This document shows positions 10,294-18,696 of a stretch of 64,000 bases of DNA, piece after piece. The stretch's first letter is position 1; every line of letters starts with the position of its first letter. A program made the translations under genes and the position numbers. The stretch is from Streptantibioticus cattleyicolor NRRL 8057 = DSM 46488 (lineage in GTDB: Bacteria > Actinomycetota > Actinomycetes > Streptomycetales > Streptomycetaceae), in the NCBI RefSeq assembly GCF_000240165.1, contig NC_017585.1, positions 186,001 to 250,000 on the forward strand. The letters are read 5' to 3'. The notes beneath the pieces are model-generated. The model saw only the letters and a program-made list of their open reading frames with translations, was not told where the DNA came from and ran no database searches.

Positions 10294-11688
10294 TCAGGAG
10301 GTGACCTCGGCGTCCTGCGGGCGCGGCAGGAAGTACGAGGCGCCGAAGGCCGCCAGCGTGACGACGGCACCGGCCAGCATCGCGGTCACATAGCCGGTCG
10401 ACACCTGGACGGCGGTGAGCAGGGCGAAGCTCAGCCCGGCGCCGAGCCCGAAGGCGGCCGACACCAGCCCGGGCAGGAACCCGGGGTGGTCCTTGGGCGC
10501 GAGGACGACGCCGAGCAGGTTGAGCACGATGTTGGCGACCCCGGCGTAGCTCACCCCGAGCAGCACCGTGCAGACGATCATCACCGGCAGCGAGTGGACC
10601 CCGGCCACCGCCATCACCACGATGATCACGGCGCTGGCCCCCAGCCCCCACCGCAGCACCCGGCGGTAGCCGAGGACCGGGGCCAGCCGGCCGGTGAACG
10701 GTCCGACGACCCAGCCGACCAGCGCGAACGGGGTGAGGAAGGCGAGCGAGGCCAGGCTGGAGTCCATCCCGAAGCCCGCTTGACGGTTCTGCACGAACGA
10801 CATCAGCACGCCGTTGACGGTGGCGAACACCCCGGTGAGGGTGAGCGTGGTGGTCAGCAGCGGGGCCCAGCTCGCCCGGCGCTTGAGGTCCTCGATACGC
10901 ACCAGCGGATGGCGGCTGCGCTTCTCCGCCCGCCAGAAGAGCGCGAAGGCGACGGCCGCCACGATCAACAGGGCGGCGGCCAGCGGCCAGTTGGCGGCGC
11001 CGAGCTTCTCGGCCTCGTCCACCGCGAGCAGCAGCGCCGCCACACAGAGCACGACCGGCACCACACCGGGCCAGTCCATCGGCGTCCCCGCCGACGGCCG
11101 CGACTCCCGGCACCCCACCGTGACCAGCGCGACGGCGACCACGGCCACCACCGCGATCACCCAGAAGACGCTGCGGAAGCCGTAGGCACCCGCCAGCCAG
11201 CCGCCCGCCAGGGCGTCCACCCCGGCGATGCCGCCGTTGACCGCGGCCACCACGCCCATCAGGGTGCCGAACCGCTTGGGGTCGGTGACCTCGGAACGCA
11301 GCATCAGCAGCGAGATCTGCACCACCGGGCCGGAGGCGCCCTGCACCACCCGCGCGATGTCGAGGACGGTGATGTCGGGCGCCACGGCGGCCAGCACCGT
11401 GCCGGCCGCCATCACCAGCAGCATCCACCGCAGCACCCGCTTGCGTCCGGCGATGTCGCTGAACCGGGGCAGGAAGAGCGAGAACATCGCCGAGGCGGTG
11501 AAGAACGCGGTCTGCGACAGCCCGGCCCCGGCGTCGTCGGTGTGGAGTTCCCGGGCCATGGTGACCAGGGCGGGGCTGAGCATGCTGGCGTTGAGCTGGA
11601 AGGCCACGCAGGCGGCGAGGAGCGCCGTCATCAGCGCCGCGGTCCCGGCGGCCGTCCGCACCGGGCGGGTGGCGGAGTCGGTGGTCAT
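10294..11688 (-). CDS. MFS transporter, probably nucleoside uptake
   Basis: 464 residues with about 14 hydrophobic segments (for example ALMTALLAACVAFQLNASML and SVFWVIAVVAVVAVALVTV) and the loop motif RFSDIAGRKRVLRW between helices 2 and 3, typical of the major facilitator superfamily. By sequence it is closest to the 14-helix drug:H+ antiporter group. Its place 8 bp after the nucleoside hydrolase and 60 bp before the ribokinase remnant argues for import of nucleosides or ribose. Function is inferred from context. Confidence 0.75.
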   Translation of the reverse strand: MTTDSATRPVRTAAGTAALMTALLAACVAFQLNASMLSPALVTMARELHTDDAGAGLSQTAFFTASAMFSLFLPRFSDIAGRKRVLRWMLLVMAAGTVLAAVAPDITVLDIARVVQGASGPVVQISLLMLRSEVTDPKRFGTLMGVVAAVNGGIAGVDALAGGWLAGAYGFRSVFWVIAVVAVVAVALVTVGCRESRPSAGTPMDWPGVVPVVLCVAALLLAVDEAEKLGAANWPLAAALLIVAAVAFALFWRAEKRSRHPLVRIEDLKRRASWAPLLTTTLTLTGVFATVNGVLMSFVQNRQAGFGMDSSLASLAFLTPFALVGWVVGPFTGRLAPVLGYRRVLRWGLGASAVIIVVMAVAGVHSLPVMIVCTVLLGVSYAGVANIVLNLLGVVLAPKDHPGFLPGLVSAAFGLGAGLSFALLTAVQVSTGYVTAMLAGAVVTLAAFGASYFLPRPQDAEVTS

Positions 11689-11695
11689 CGCGCGG

Positions 11696-12667
11696 TCACT
11701 CCCCCGGCCGGCACAGGCGCTCGACGAGCAGTTCGGGGAAGGTGCCGTCGGTCTCCAGCACCACGACGGCGTTGGCGCCGGGCAGTTCGGGGTAGCCGCG
11801 GTGGATGCCGCGGGTGTCGGCGACGAGCGCGCCGCGGGCGGCCCCGTCGGCGGTGTCGACGGTGACGGGCAGGCGCGGGGCGAGCTTCGGGGTGACCTCG
11901 CCGACCGCGATCCCGGCGGCGAGCGGGTCGTGGCAGGCCGAACCGCGGAAGGGCAGCGCCGACTCCTCGTGGAAGGCGAAGTAGAAGTCGAGGATCTCGC
12001 CGGCGAGGCGGCTGACCGGGGTGCCGTGGGCCAGCAGCCGGAGCCGGTGTGCCTCGGTGAGGTTCTCCCGCATGGTCACGTCGAGCGGTACGACGGTCAG
12101 GTCCCAGCCGGCGGCGAGGACGAGCGCGGCGGCCTCCGGGTCGTGGCCGATGTTGGCCTCGGCCACCGGTGAGATGTTGCCCGGGTGGTGCACCGCTCCG
12201 CCCATCACCGTGACGTGGCGGACCAGTTGGGGCAGGCGCGGTTCCGCGCGCAGCGCCAGGGCGAGGTTGGTCAGCGGGGCGGTGGCCAGGATCTCCAGGT
12301 CGCCGCCTGCCGCGCGGGCGGTGTCGACGATCAGCTCGGCGGCGTGCCGGGGGTCGAGGGCGGCGGTGGGCGCGGGGAGGCGCACCCCGCCGAGGCCGCC
12401 CTCGCCGTGCACGAAGGTCGCCTCCTCGTTGGTGTCGCCGCGCAGTGTGGTGGCGGCGCCCGCGGCCACCGGTACGTCGGTGCGGCCGGCGGTTTCCAGG
12501 ACCTGGAGGGTGTTGACGGCGGCCTGCTCGGCGCTGGTGTTGCCGGCCACGGTGGTGACGGCGCGCAGGTCGACCCCGGGGGTCAGACACAGGTAGAGCA
12601 GGGCGATCGCGTCGTCGATGCCGGTGTCGCAGTCCATGAGCAGCGGGCGCGGTGCGGTTGCGGACAT
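11696..12667 (-). CDS. Inosine/uridine-type nucleoside hydrolase
   Basis: 323 residues. The calcium- and ribose-binding signature DCDTGIDDA is at residues 12-20, followed by VTTVAGNTSAEQA, ILATAPLTNLA and VTVMGGAV, which are standard in IU-nucleoside hydrolases. The metal-binding Asp near the C-terminus is in CHDPLAAGIA. It should cleave the N-glycosidic bond of nucleosides to base and ribose in the cytoplasm. It is the first gene of a minus-strand operon with the MFS carrier and the ribokinase remnant, and diverges from a GntR regulator with two operators between them. GGAAAG precedes the ATG by 8 nt. Confidence 0.9.
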   Translation of the reverse strand: MSATAPRPLLMDCDTGIDDAIALLYLCLTPGVDLRAVTTVAGNTSAEQAAVNTLQVLETAGRTDVPVAAGAATTLRGDTNEEATFVHGEGGLGGVRLPAPTAALDPRHAAELIVDTARAAGGDLEILATAPLTNLALALRAEPRLPQLVRHVTVMGGAVHHPGNISPVAEANIGHDPEAAALVLAAGWDLTVVPLDVTMRENLTEAHRLRLLAHGTPVSRLAGEILDFYFAFHEESALPFRGSACHDPLAAGIAVGEVTPKLAPRLPVTVDTADGAARGALVADTRGIHRGYPELPGANAVVVLETDGTFPELLVERLCRPGE

Positions 12668-12698
12668 ATCACGTTCTTTCCAGGAGGTGCGGGCCTCT

Positions 12699-12717
12699 CA
12701 ATTTGTCTGACAAATTG
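12699..12717. promoter_or_regulatory. GntR operator O1 (nucleoside hydrolase side)
   Basis: Perfect palindrome CAATTTGTCTGACAAATTG, 9-bp arms around one central base, about 30 bp upstream of the nucleoside hydrolase start. It shares TTTGTCTGACA with the second palindrome near the gntR gene. Confidence 0.7.
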
Positions 12718-12792
12718 TGGAGGGCTGGGAGAGAGGGTAAGCACGGTGCTGGAGGGAAGACAAGGGGCGGCTATGCTGAGGCGCCACCGCCC

Positions 12793-12808
12793 TCTGACAT
12801 ATGTCAGA
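12793..12808. promoter_or_regulatory. GntR operator O2 (gntR side)
   Basis: Perfect palindrome TCTGACATATGTCAGA, continued by CAAA, so its right arm repeats the O1 core in reverse (TGTCAGACAAA). It ends 20 bp before the gntR ATG, consistent with autoregulation. Confidence 0.7.
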
Positions 12809-12828
12809 CAAAGATCACTGGAGCTGCG

Positions 12829-13575
12829 ATGTCCGCACCCACGGACCGCCGCCACTCGCCGCGCGTCGAGCTCTACCAGCGCATCGTGGCCGCGATCGAC
12901 GACGGCACCTTCCCGCCGGGGGCGAAGCTGCCCGCCGAACCGGTGCTCGCCGCCCGGCTCGGGGTGAGCCGCCCGGCGCTGCGCGAGGTGCTGATCCTGC
13001 TCCAGGAGGACGGGGTGATCACCCGCCGCCAGGGCTCCGGCAGCACGGTCAACCAGCCGCCGCCCCCGCCCGGTCTGGAACGACTGCTGCCGGTGGAGAA
13101 GCTGCTCGGCGCCGGCACCGTACGCTGCCGCCGGCTCGCCGTCGAGCTGGAGGAGCCCACCGACTTCTCCGGCTACCACCTGCGCCTCGGCCCGGCCGAG
13201 CGGGCCCGGTTCTGGGAGAGCGTGGTGGACGTCGACGGCGTTCCGGCGTGCTTCGCCCACGAGTGGGCGGCCGAGGGGGCGGTGCGCGAACACCTCACGG
13301 AGGCGGTACTCGATCAGGCCGCGCCGCCCGGGCAGCCGTGCGCCACCATGCTCGCCACGCTGCTCGCGGCGGCCGGGCGGCTGCCGTTGACCGGACGCAG
13401 CACGCTGGGCGCCACCACGCTCGGCAAGGAACGCGGCCAGGCCGTCTCACGTCCGCCCGAGACGCCCGCGCTGCTCGTCACCCAGACCGTCGCGGCGGCC
13501 GGCCGGCCCCTGATGGCCGCCAAGTACCTCTTCCCCGCCGGGGCCCCGCTGCTCCACCTCAACCCGCGCCGCTGA
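12829..13575 (+). CDS. GntR-family regulator (HutC/UTRA type) of nucleoside use
   Basis: 248 residues. The winged-helix domain occupies residues ~10-75: ELYQRIVAAIDDGTFPPGAKLP, then LAARLGVSRPALREVLILLQEDGVI and RRQGSGSTV. The C-terminal ~165 residues look like a UTRA effector domain (LARFW-like and MAAKYLFPA strands). The ATG at 12829 is taken because upstream codons run through the operator. It diverges from the nucleoside hydrolase operon and probably represses it and itself, released by a nucleoside or ribose derivative. The 3' end overlaps the convergent cupin gene by 17 bp. Confidence 0.85.
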   Translation: MSAPTDRRHSPRVELYQRIVAAIDDGTFPPGAKLPAEPVLAARLGVSRPALREVLILLQEDGVITRRQGSGSTVNQPPPPPGLERLLPVEKLLGAGTVRCRRLAVELEEPTDFSGYHLRLGPAERARFWESVVDVDGVPACFAHEWAAEGAVREHLTEAVLDQAAPPGQPCATMLATLLAAAGRLPLTGRSTLGATTLGKERGQAVSRPPETPALLVTQTVAAAGRPLMAAKYLFPAGAPLLHLNPRR

Positions 13576-14047
13576 GGCGGGCGGCCCGCGGCCGGTCGTC
13601 GGTCTTGAGCCGGTCCCCGGTACGGGAGACGAAGACCACCAGCAGCTTGGCGTGTCCGGTACGGCTGGTGTTCTCCGCGAGCAGATGGTGGGCGCCCGGC
13701 CGCTCGACCCACTGCTCGCCCTTGCGGTACGTACGCGCGGGCTCGCCGGCCAGGCGGCTGCGTACCGCGCCCTCCAGCACGTAGGCGTAGACGAACGCGG
13801 CGCCGTGCCGGTGCGGCACCGCGCGCGCCTTCGGCGGGAAGTCCACGATCACCGAAGTGAACGTCTTCCCGGCGGCGTTGGGCAGTGGCTGCTGGAGCAG
13901 GGGCGTCAGCGTCTCGGCCGGCGGCCGGGTGGCGGCGGCTCCGGACGGAGCGGTGGCGGTCGCGTGCCTCGCCCCGGGGGCGAGGACGATCGCGGCGGCC
14001 ACCACACCGGCGGCCACCACCCCGCCGGCGATCCGCGTTCCGCTCAT
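13559..14047 (-). CDS. Exported cupin-domain protein
   Basis: 162 residues with an N-terminal signal or anchor (AGGVVAAGVVAAAIVLAPGA). The remainder is one cupin barrel: PHRHGAAFVYAYVLEGAVR supplies the His-rich metal motif, and YRKGEQWVERPGAHHLL forms the second motif with its His. Similar proteins are described as cupins of unknown activity, perhaps binding a metal or a small molecule outside the cell. ATG at 14047 is chosen for the GGAGGG site 8 nt upstream, although another ATG lies 33 bp earlier. It overlaps the gntR end on the opposite strand. Confidence 0.75.
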   Translation of the reverse strand: MSGTRIAGGVVAAGVVAAAIVLAPGARHATATAPSGAAATRPPAETLTPLLQQPLPNAAGKTFTSVIVDFPPKARAVPHRHGAAFVYAYVLEGAVRSRLAGEPARTYRKGEQWVERPGAHHLLAENTSRTGHAKLLVVFVSRTGDRLKTDDRPRAARLSGAG

Positions 14048-14232
14048 GGTCGCGCCCTCCGTCGTCCGTTCCCGGGCCATGCCGATCAGGTTAGGGGCGG
14101 CCCCGTGGGTCAGCCGTGATTCCACGCCGACCGTGCGGTCGACGCTGCCCGTCCGGTCCCGGGGGTCTGGGCGGCCCCGTCGGGCATGCCCGTCGCCCCT
14201 GACCGTGCCGGTGGTCCACGTCCGCGCCCGGC

Positions 14233-14790
14233 CTACCGCAGGGCCGCGGCGACCAGTCCCTCCAGGGCCTCGCGCGGTACCTCGCCGCCGCTGACGAGCC
14301 GGTCGAAGACGAGTCCGTCGACACATGTCAGCAGGGTGTGCGTGCGGTTCTCGACGTCCGTCACGCCGTGCGCGACGAGGAACTGGCGGACGGCCTCGCG
14401 GCCGGTGTTCTCGCGGGGGACCAGGATCTCCCGCAGTTCCGGGGCGCGAACGCTCTCGACCGCGCAGGCGTAGCGGGCGAGGGAGCGGCGGCGGCCCTCG
14501 CCGGTGAGCCGGCGGCGGGCGAGCAGTGCCATGCCGTCCACCAGTTCCTCGGCGGTGCGCAGTGGCGCGAGGTGCTCGGCCATGGTCCGCAGTTCGGTCT
14601 GGTCGAGGTGGACCAGGCGCAGGACGAGCCCGGTGAGCAGTGCGGCGCGGGTGCGGAAGTAGGCCGACGTGGTGCCGGGCGGCATGGCCGCCCGGCGGTC
14701 CACGGCGCGATGGGTCAGGCCGCGGATCCCCTCGTCGGCGAGTACGTCGAGGGCCGCGTCCGCGAGCAGGGTGCGACGGTCCGATGCCAT
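14233..14790 (-). CDS. TetR-family regulator of the adjacent FAD monooxygenase
   Basis: 185 residues. The HTH is at residues ~8-50: LLADAALDVLADEGIRGLTHRAVDRRAAMPPGTTSAYFRTR, with the tyrosine-containing recognition helix. The C-terminal domain (TLLTCVDGLVFDRLVSG) resembles TetR_C ligand domains. It diverges from the FAD monooxygenase with 73 bp between, where two perfect TCTACA/TGTAGA palindromes lie. It most likely represses both genes. Confidence 0.85.
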   Translation of the reverse strand: MASDRRTLLADAALDVLADEGIRGLTHRAVDRRAAMPPGTTSAYFRTRAALLTGLVLRLVHLDQTELRTMAEHLAPLRTAEELVDGMALLARRRLTGEGRRRSLARYACAVESVRAPELREILVPRENTGREAVRQFLVAHGVTDVENRTHTLLTCVDGLVFDRLVSGGEVPREALEGLVAAALR

Positions 14791-14799
14791 GCCTCCCTT

Positions 14800-14813
14800 T
14801 CTACACCTGTAGA
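14800..14813. promoter_or_regulatory. TetR operator 1
   Basis: TCTACA-cc-TGTAGA, a perfect inverted repeat 10 bp from the tetR ATG. It overlaps a possible -35 (TTCTAC) that lies 17 bp before TAAAGT (14822-14827), a candidate -10 for the monooxygenase. Confidence 0.7.
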
Positions 14814-14831
14814 GCTTCGGATAAAGTCCTC

Positions 14832-14847
14832 TTCTACAGATGTAGAA
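14832..14847. promoter_or_regulatory. TetR operator 2
   Basis: TTCTACA-ga-TGTAGAA, a perfect inverted repeat with the same core as operator 1, 32 bp downstream (centre to centre about three helical turns) and just after the candidate -10. Binding here would block the monooxygenase promoter. Confidence 0.7.
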
Positions 14848-14863
14848 AGTTTGGGGGCTGACC

Positions 14864-16021
14864 ATGGGCAACACGGCGGTGATCGTCGGAGGAGGCATCG
14901 GCGGGCTGGCCACCGCGATAGGTCTGCGCCGCATCGGCTGGGAGACGACGGTCGTGGAGCGGGCACCCGTGCTCGACGACGCCGGGGCGGGCATCTCGCT
15001 GGCCGCCAACGGCCTGCGGGCCCTGGACGAACTCGGCGTCGGCACGGCGGTGCGGGAGGCTTCGCAGGGCCAGTACAGCGGCGGCACCCGCACCCCGGGG
15101 GGCGGCTGGCTGGCCCGGATGGACGGCGCCGCGCTGGAGCGGGCGGTCGGCACGCCGATCATGGGCATCCCCCGCTCCACGTTGCACCGGCTGCTGCGCG
15201 AGGCGCTGCCCGCCGAGACGCTGCTGATCGGCTCCGAGGCCGGCTCGGTGGAGCGGAACGGCCCGGGCACGGTGCGGGTCGCCTGCGGGGACACGGTGCT
15301 GGAGGCCGATCTGGTGGTGGCCGCCGACGGCGTCGGCAGCAAGGTCCGCCGCCGGCTCTTCCCGGCCCACCCCGGCCCGGTCTACAGCGGTTCGACGGTG
15401 CTGCGCGCCATCACCGCGCAACCGGTCGGACTGCGCACCGACTTCGAGCTGACCTGGGGACCGGGCGCCGAGTTCGGCCACATCGCCTTCCGGGACGGAC
15501 GGGCCGAGTGGCACGCGGTCCTCACCCTGCCGCCCGGGACGCGGTTCACCGACCCGCTGGCCGAACTGCGCCGGCGGTTCCGCGGCTGGCACGACCCGAT
15601 CCCCGCCCTGCTCGACGCGACCACGGCCGACGCCGTGCTCCACCACGACGTCAACGAACTCCGCGCGCCGCTCCCCTCGTTCACCGTGGGCCGCGTCGCG
15701 CTGCTCGGTGACGCCGCGCACGCGATGACCCCCAACCTCGGTCAGGGCGCCTGCCAGGCGCTGGAGGACGCGGTCACCCTGGCCGCCGCGCTCGCCGACG
15801 GGCCGACGGTCGAGGCCGGGCTCGCCCGGTACGACGCCGAGCGCCGGCCGCGCAGCCAGGCGGTCGCGCGGGCCGCCCGGCAGGCGGGACGGATGGGCCA
15901 CCAACTGTCGCACCCGGCGGCCGTCGCCCTGCGCAACGCGGCGATGCGGCTGACGCCCTCCGGCGCCGCCGTGCGGATGATCCTGCGCCACCACGCCTGG
16001 GTCCCGCCGCACCTGAACTGA
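14864..16021 (+). CDS. FAD-dependent monooxygenase
   Basis: 385 residues of the p-hydroxybenzoate hydroxylase-like group. The dinucleotide fold is at the N-terminus (VIVGGGIGGLATAIGLRRIG), the second FAD motif is ADLVVAADGVGSKVRR near residue 155, and the GDAAHAMTPNLGQGACQALED motif is near 285. Such enzymes hydroxylate aromatic or other small molecules with NAD(P)H and oxygen. It is controlled by the divergent TetR through two palindromes. Regulated singletons of this kind often act in detoxification; the substrate cannot be read from the sequence. Confidence 0.88.
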   Translation: MGNTAVIVGGGIGGLATAIGLRRIGWETTVVERAPVLDDAGAGISLAANGLRALDELGVGTAVREASQGQYSGGTRTPGGGWLARMDGAALERAVGTPIMGIPRSTLHRLLREALPAETLLIGSEAGSVERNGPGTVRVACGDTVLEADLVVAADGVGSKVRRRLFPAHPGPVYSGSTVLRAITAQPVGLRTDFELTWGPGAEFGHIAFRDGRAEWHAVLTLPPGTRFTDPLAELRRRFRGWHDPIPALLDATTADAVLHHDVNELRAPLPSFTVGRVALLGDAAHAMTPNLGQGACQALEDAVTLAAALADGPTVEAGLARYDAERRPRSQAVARAARQAGRMGHQLSHPAAVALRNAAMRLTPSGAAVRMILRHHAWVPPHLN

Positions 16022-16179
16022 CCCGCGCGGCGGTACCCGAGCCCGTCCGCCGGGAACCGGCGGCGGCCCCGGGCCCGGGATATCGCCGATCCGCTCCTCG
16101 GCCGCGTGGCGGACCCGGGCCGCGGTGACCTCGGCGACACCTCGGCCGGCCCCCGTGACGGAAACGGCCGGCGACCGGT

Positions 16180-16893
16180 TCAGCCCGCCAGCCGTTGCAG
16201 CCAATCGCGCAGCAGAGCCGTCTCCGTGTCCCGCAGCGGCACCCCGGGCCCGGTGGTGAGCGCCGTTTCCAGCGCGGCGTCGAGGGCGAGGGCGCGCGAG
16301 GCCAGGTCCGACCCGGGCGGGGCGGGCGAGTCGGTGGTGACCGAGGCGATGACGGTGTCCCGCAGCCGTGCCGACGTGGTCAGGTCCCGCACCGAGGGCT
16401 CTTCGCCGATCAGCGCGAGGGTGGCACCCGTCGTCGCCGCGTGGATGACGCGGGTCGCCTGCTCCACCGGAACCCGGAGGCGCCCGGCGTCGGCCGCCCG
16501 GCTCAGCAGCTCCACGAGCAGGGCGTGCGCCTCGTCGGCGGCGGGGGGCCGCTGCCCGGGTCGCACGGTGCCGTACATGAGCATGTAGAACGCGGGGTGC
16601 CGCAGCCCGAAGTCGACGTGCAGGTCCCAGCCGCGGTAGAGGTCGGCCACCGGGTCGTCCGGGGTCAGCGCCAGTGCCTCCCGTTTCTCGGCCAGGTACC
16701 TCTCGAATCCGTAGGCCGCCAGCTCGGCCAGGAGTCCGTCCTTGTCGTCGAACATCCGGTAGAGCGCGGGGGCCGTGATGCCCGCGGCTGCGGCGACGGC
16801 GCGCGTGGAGACCGCTTCGCTGCCGCCCTCCTCCAAAAGCTCGGCGGCCACCTGAAGTACCTGGCGCCGCGCGGCGCGTCGTCCCTCGTTCAT
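16180..16893 (-). CDS. TetR-family regulator
   Basis: 237 residues. HTH: VLQVAAELLEEGGSEAVSTRAVAAAAGITAPALYRMFDDKDGLL, with the LYRMF recognition helix. The C-terminal domain contains GLRHPAFYMLMYGTVRPGQRPP, seen in many TetR proteins of the WHG-domain group. It is divergent from the flavodoxin-type reductase gene, which it probably regulates. ATG 16893 is the first residue of the conserved part. Confidence 0.85.
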   Translation of the reverse strand: MNEGRRAARRQVLQVAAELLEEGGSEAVSTRAVAAAAGITAPALYRMFDDKDGLLAELAAYGFERYLAEKREALALTPDDPVADLYRGWDLHVDFGLRHPAFYMLMYGTVRPGQRPPAADEAHALLVELLSRAADAGRLRVPVEQATRVIHAATTGATLALIGEEPSVRDLTTSARLRDTVIASVTTDSPAPPGSDLASRALALDAALETALTTGPGVPLRDTETALLRDWLQRLAG

Positions 16894-16901
16894 GGAACAA
16901 C

Positions 16902-16921
16902 GATATCGCATCTTGCGTATC
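16902..16921. promoter_or_regulatory. Possible TetR operator (imperfect inverted repeat)
   Basis: GATATCGCA and TGCGTATC face each other in the gap between the divergent tetR and flavodoxin genes, imperfect by one base. It lies 9 bp upstream of the tetR ATG. Confidence 0.35.
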
Positions 16922-17066
16922 AACGCTTTATCGGTGCTACTGTTCAAGGCGGAACATCGATCCACGCCCTTGGTGGTCGGTGCCGGCCCGCGATGCCCGG
17001 CCGGCACCTCGTCGTCCGCCGGCACCCCACCGAACACGCCGCCGTCGCGGCAGAAGAGGAACACCC

Positions 17067-17654
17067 ATGTCCGACATCTCGATCGTCATCGCGTCGCATT
17101 CCGGCTACGGCCACACCGCGCAGATCGCCACGGCCGTCGCCGACGGGGCGCGTTCCGTCGCCGGGACGCGGGTCCACCGGGTGGACGTCGCCTCCCTCGG
17201 CGACGCCGACTGGGAGCTGATGGACGCCGCCGACGCCATCATCTTCGGCACCCCCACCTACATGGGCACCGCGTCCGGGGCGTTCCACGCCTTCGCCGAG
17301 GCCACCAGCAAGCGGTGGATGAGCCGCGCCTGGAGCGACAAGCTCGCGGCGGGGTTCACCAACTCCGGCTCCATGAGCGGCGACAAGCTGCACACCCTCC
17401 AGTACCTGTCGCTCCTGGCGGCCCAGCACGGCATGCTCTGGGTGAGCATGAACCTCCTGCCCGGCTGGAACACCACCACCTCCAGCCCCGAGGACGACAA
17501 CCGCCTCGGCTTCTACCTCGGCGCCGGCGCGCAGAGCTTCAACGACACCCCCGCCGTCCACGACGCCGACCTCAACACCGCCCGCCACCTCGGCGAGCGC
17601 GTCGCCGAACACACCCGCGTCCACCGCGCCGGACTGACCGCCGTAGCGCGCTGA
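17067..17654 (+). CDS. WrbA-like flavodoxin / NAD(P)H:quinone reductase
   Basis: 195 residues. The FMN phosphate-binding loop is ASHSGYGHTAQIA at residues 9-21, followed by IIFGTPTYMGTASGAFHAF, the classic WrbA/flavodoxin second loop, and later the GFTNSGSMSGDK segment. Such proteins carry FMN and reduce quinones by two electrons, protecting from redox cycling. AGAGGA precedes the ATG. The gene diverges from a TetR regulator, which suggests induction by a quinone-like compound. Confidence 0.85.
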   Translation: MSDISIVIASHSGYGHTAQIATAVADGARSVAGTRVHRVDVASLGDADWELMDAADAIIFGTPTYMGTASGAFHAFAEATSKRWMSRAWSDKLAAGFTNSGSMSGDKLHTLQYLSLLAAQHGMLWVSMNLLPGWNTTTSSPEDDNRLGFYLGAGAQSFNDTPAVHDADLNTARHLGERVAEHTRVHRAGLTAVAR

Positions 17655-17710
17655 CCCGACCGTCCGCCACGCATCGCCTTCCGGTGCCGCCGCCGGCCTG
17701 CCCCCCCACC

Positions 17711-17800
17711 GGCACCGGTCTCAAGGCCATCGACGAGATCCAGCCCCAGGGCGGCCCCGGCGCCCGCTACGCCGACGGGCGCGTGCCCACCTGGGTCTGA
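17711..17800 (+). pseudogene. Possible 3' remnant of a second aldo/keto reductase
   Basis: The plus strand reads LKAIDEIQPQGGPGARYADG and ends PTWV before a TGA at 17798. The pattern of a short helix followed by an Ala-Arg-Tyr-rich tail is like the ends of actinobacterial aldo/keto reductases. There is no room for the rest of a gene. It overlaps the real aldo/keto reductase on the other strand. Tentative. Confidence 0.2.
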
Positions 17801-18696
17801 GGCGGCGCCGCGGTGAGGCGTGCCATCTCCTCCTCCGACAGCCGCAGCGCGCCGGCCGCCACGTTCTGGACGAGGTGGTCCGGATCACCGGTCCCCGGGA
17901 TCGCCAGCACGTGCGGCCCTTGCCGCAAGGTCCAGGCGAGCCGGACCTGCGCGGGGGTCGCGCCGTGCGCGCGGGCGACGGCACGTATCTCCTCGCTGTC
18001 ACCGGGGGCCGGGCCCGCCTCGCGGCCGGGACCGGCGATCGCGAAGAACGGGACGAAGGCGATGCCGAGTTCACCGCAGCGCCGCAGGAGCGCCCGGTCC
18101 GCGTCCGACGCGCCGATCCCGTACGGGTTCTGCACGCAGACGACCGGGGCGATGGCTCGCGCCTCGGCCAGTTGCTCGCAGGTGACGTTGGAGACGCCGA
18201 GGTGGCGGATGAGCCCGGCGTCGCGCAGTTCGGCCAGCGCTGCGAAGTGCTCGCCGATCGATCCGGTCCGCCGGCTCGGTGGCACGCGCAGGTTGACCAC
18301 GTCCAGGTGGTCGCGGCCGAGTTGGCGGAGGTTCTCCTCGACCTGGCCGCGCAACTGCTCCGGCGCGGCCCACCACCACGCGCCCGAGGGATCGCGGCCG
18401 GGCCAGACCTTGGTGGCGATGACCAGGTCCTCCGGGTACGGCGCCAGCGCCCGGTTGATCAGTTCGTTGGCGGAGCGCGTCGCGGAGAAGTAGAACGCGG
18501 CGGTGTCGATGTGGTTGACGCCGAGTTCGACCGCCCGCCGGAGCACGCCGATCGACTGCTCGCGGTCGCGCGGCACGCCGTGGTCGAAGGGCGCGGTACC
18601 CGTCAGGCGCATCGCACCGAATCCGACGCGGTTGACGGTCAGGTCACCGAGTCGCCATGTTCCGGCGGCTGCTGCGGTGTTCGTTCGTGGGCTCAT
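17767..18696 (-). CDS. Aldo/keto reductase
   Basis: 309 residues with the AKR landmarks in order: VNRVGFGAMRLTG, the catalytic-region VNHIDTAAFYFSATRSANELI (Asp and Tyr), IATKVWPGRDPS with the catalytic Lys, HLGVSNV, VCVQNPYGIG and the NADPH-binding end IPGTGDPDHLVQNV. It reduces aldehydes or ketones with NADPH. The frame is open to 18786, but ATG 18696 is preferred because conservation begins after MSPRTN. A strong hairpin with a T-run precedes the upstream extension. Confidence 0.85.
   Translation of the reverse strand: MSPRTNTAAAAGTWRLGDLTVNRVGFGAMRLTGTAPFDHGVPRDREQSIGVLRRAVELGVNHIDTAAFYFSATRSANELINRALAPYPEDLVIATKVWPGRDPSGAWWWAAPEQLRGQVEENLRQLGRDHLDVVNLRVPPSRRTGSIGEHFAALAELRDAGLIRHLGVSNVTCEQLAEARAIAPVVCVQNPYGIGASDADRALLRRCGELGIAFVPFFAIAGPGREAGPAPGDSEEIRAVARAHGATPAQVRLAWTLRQGPHVLAIPGTGDPDHLVQNVAAGALRLSEEEMARLTAAPPQTQVGTRPSA

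Noticed and set aside
9354..10304. Plus-strand frame over the ribokinase region containing AVVVTLGGR
   Set aside because: Only this short motif is kinase-like; the rest is antisense to clear ribokinase sequence, so it is better explained by a local inversion than by a plus-strand gene.
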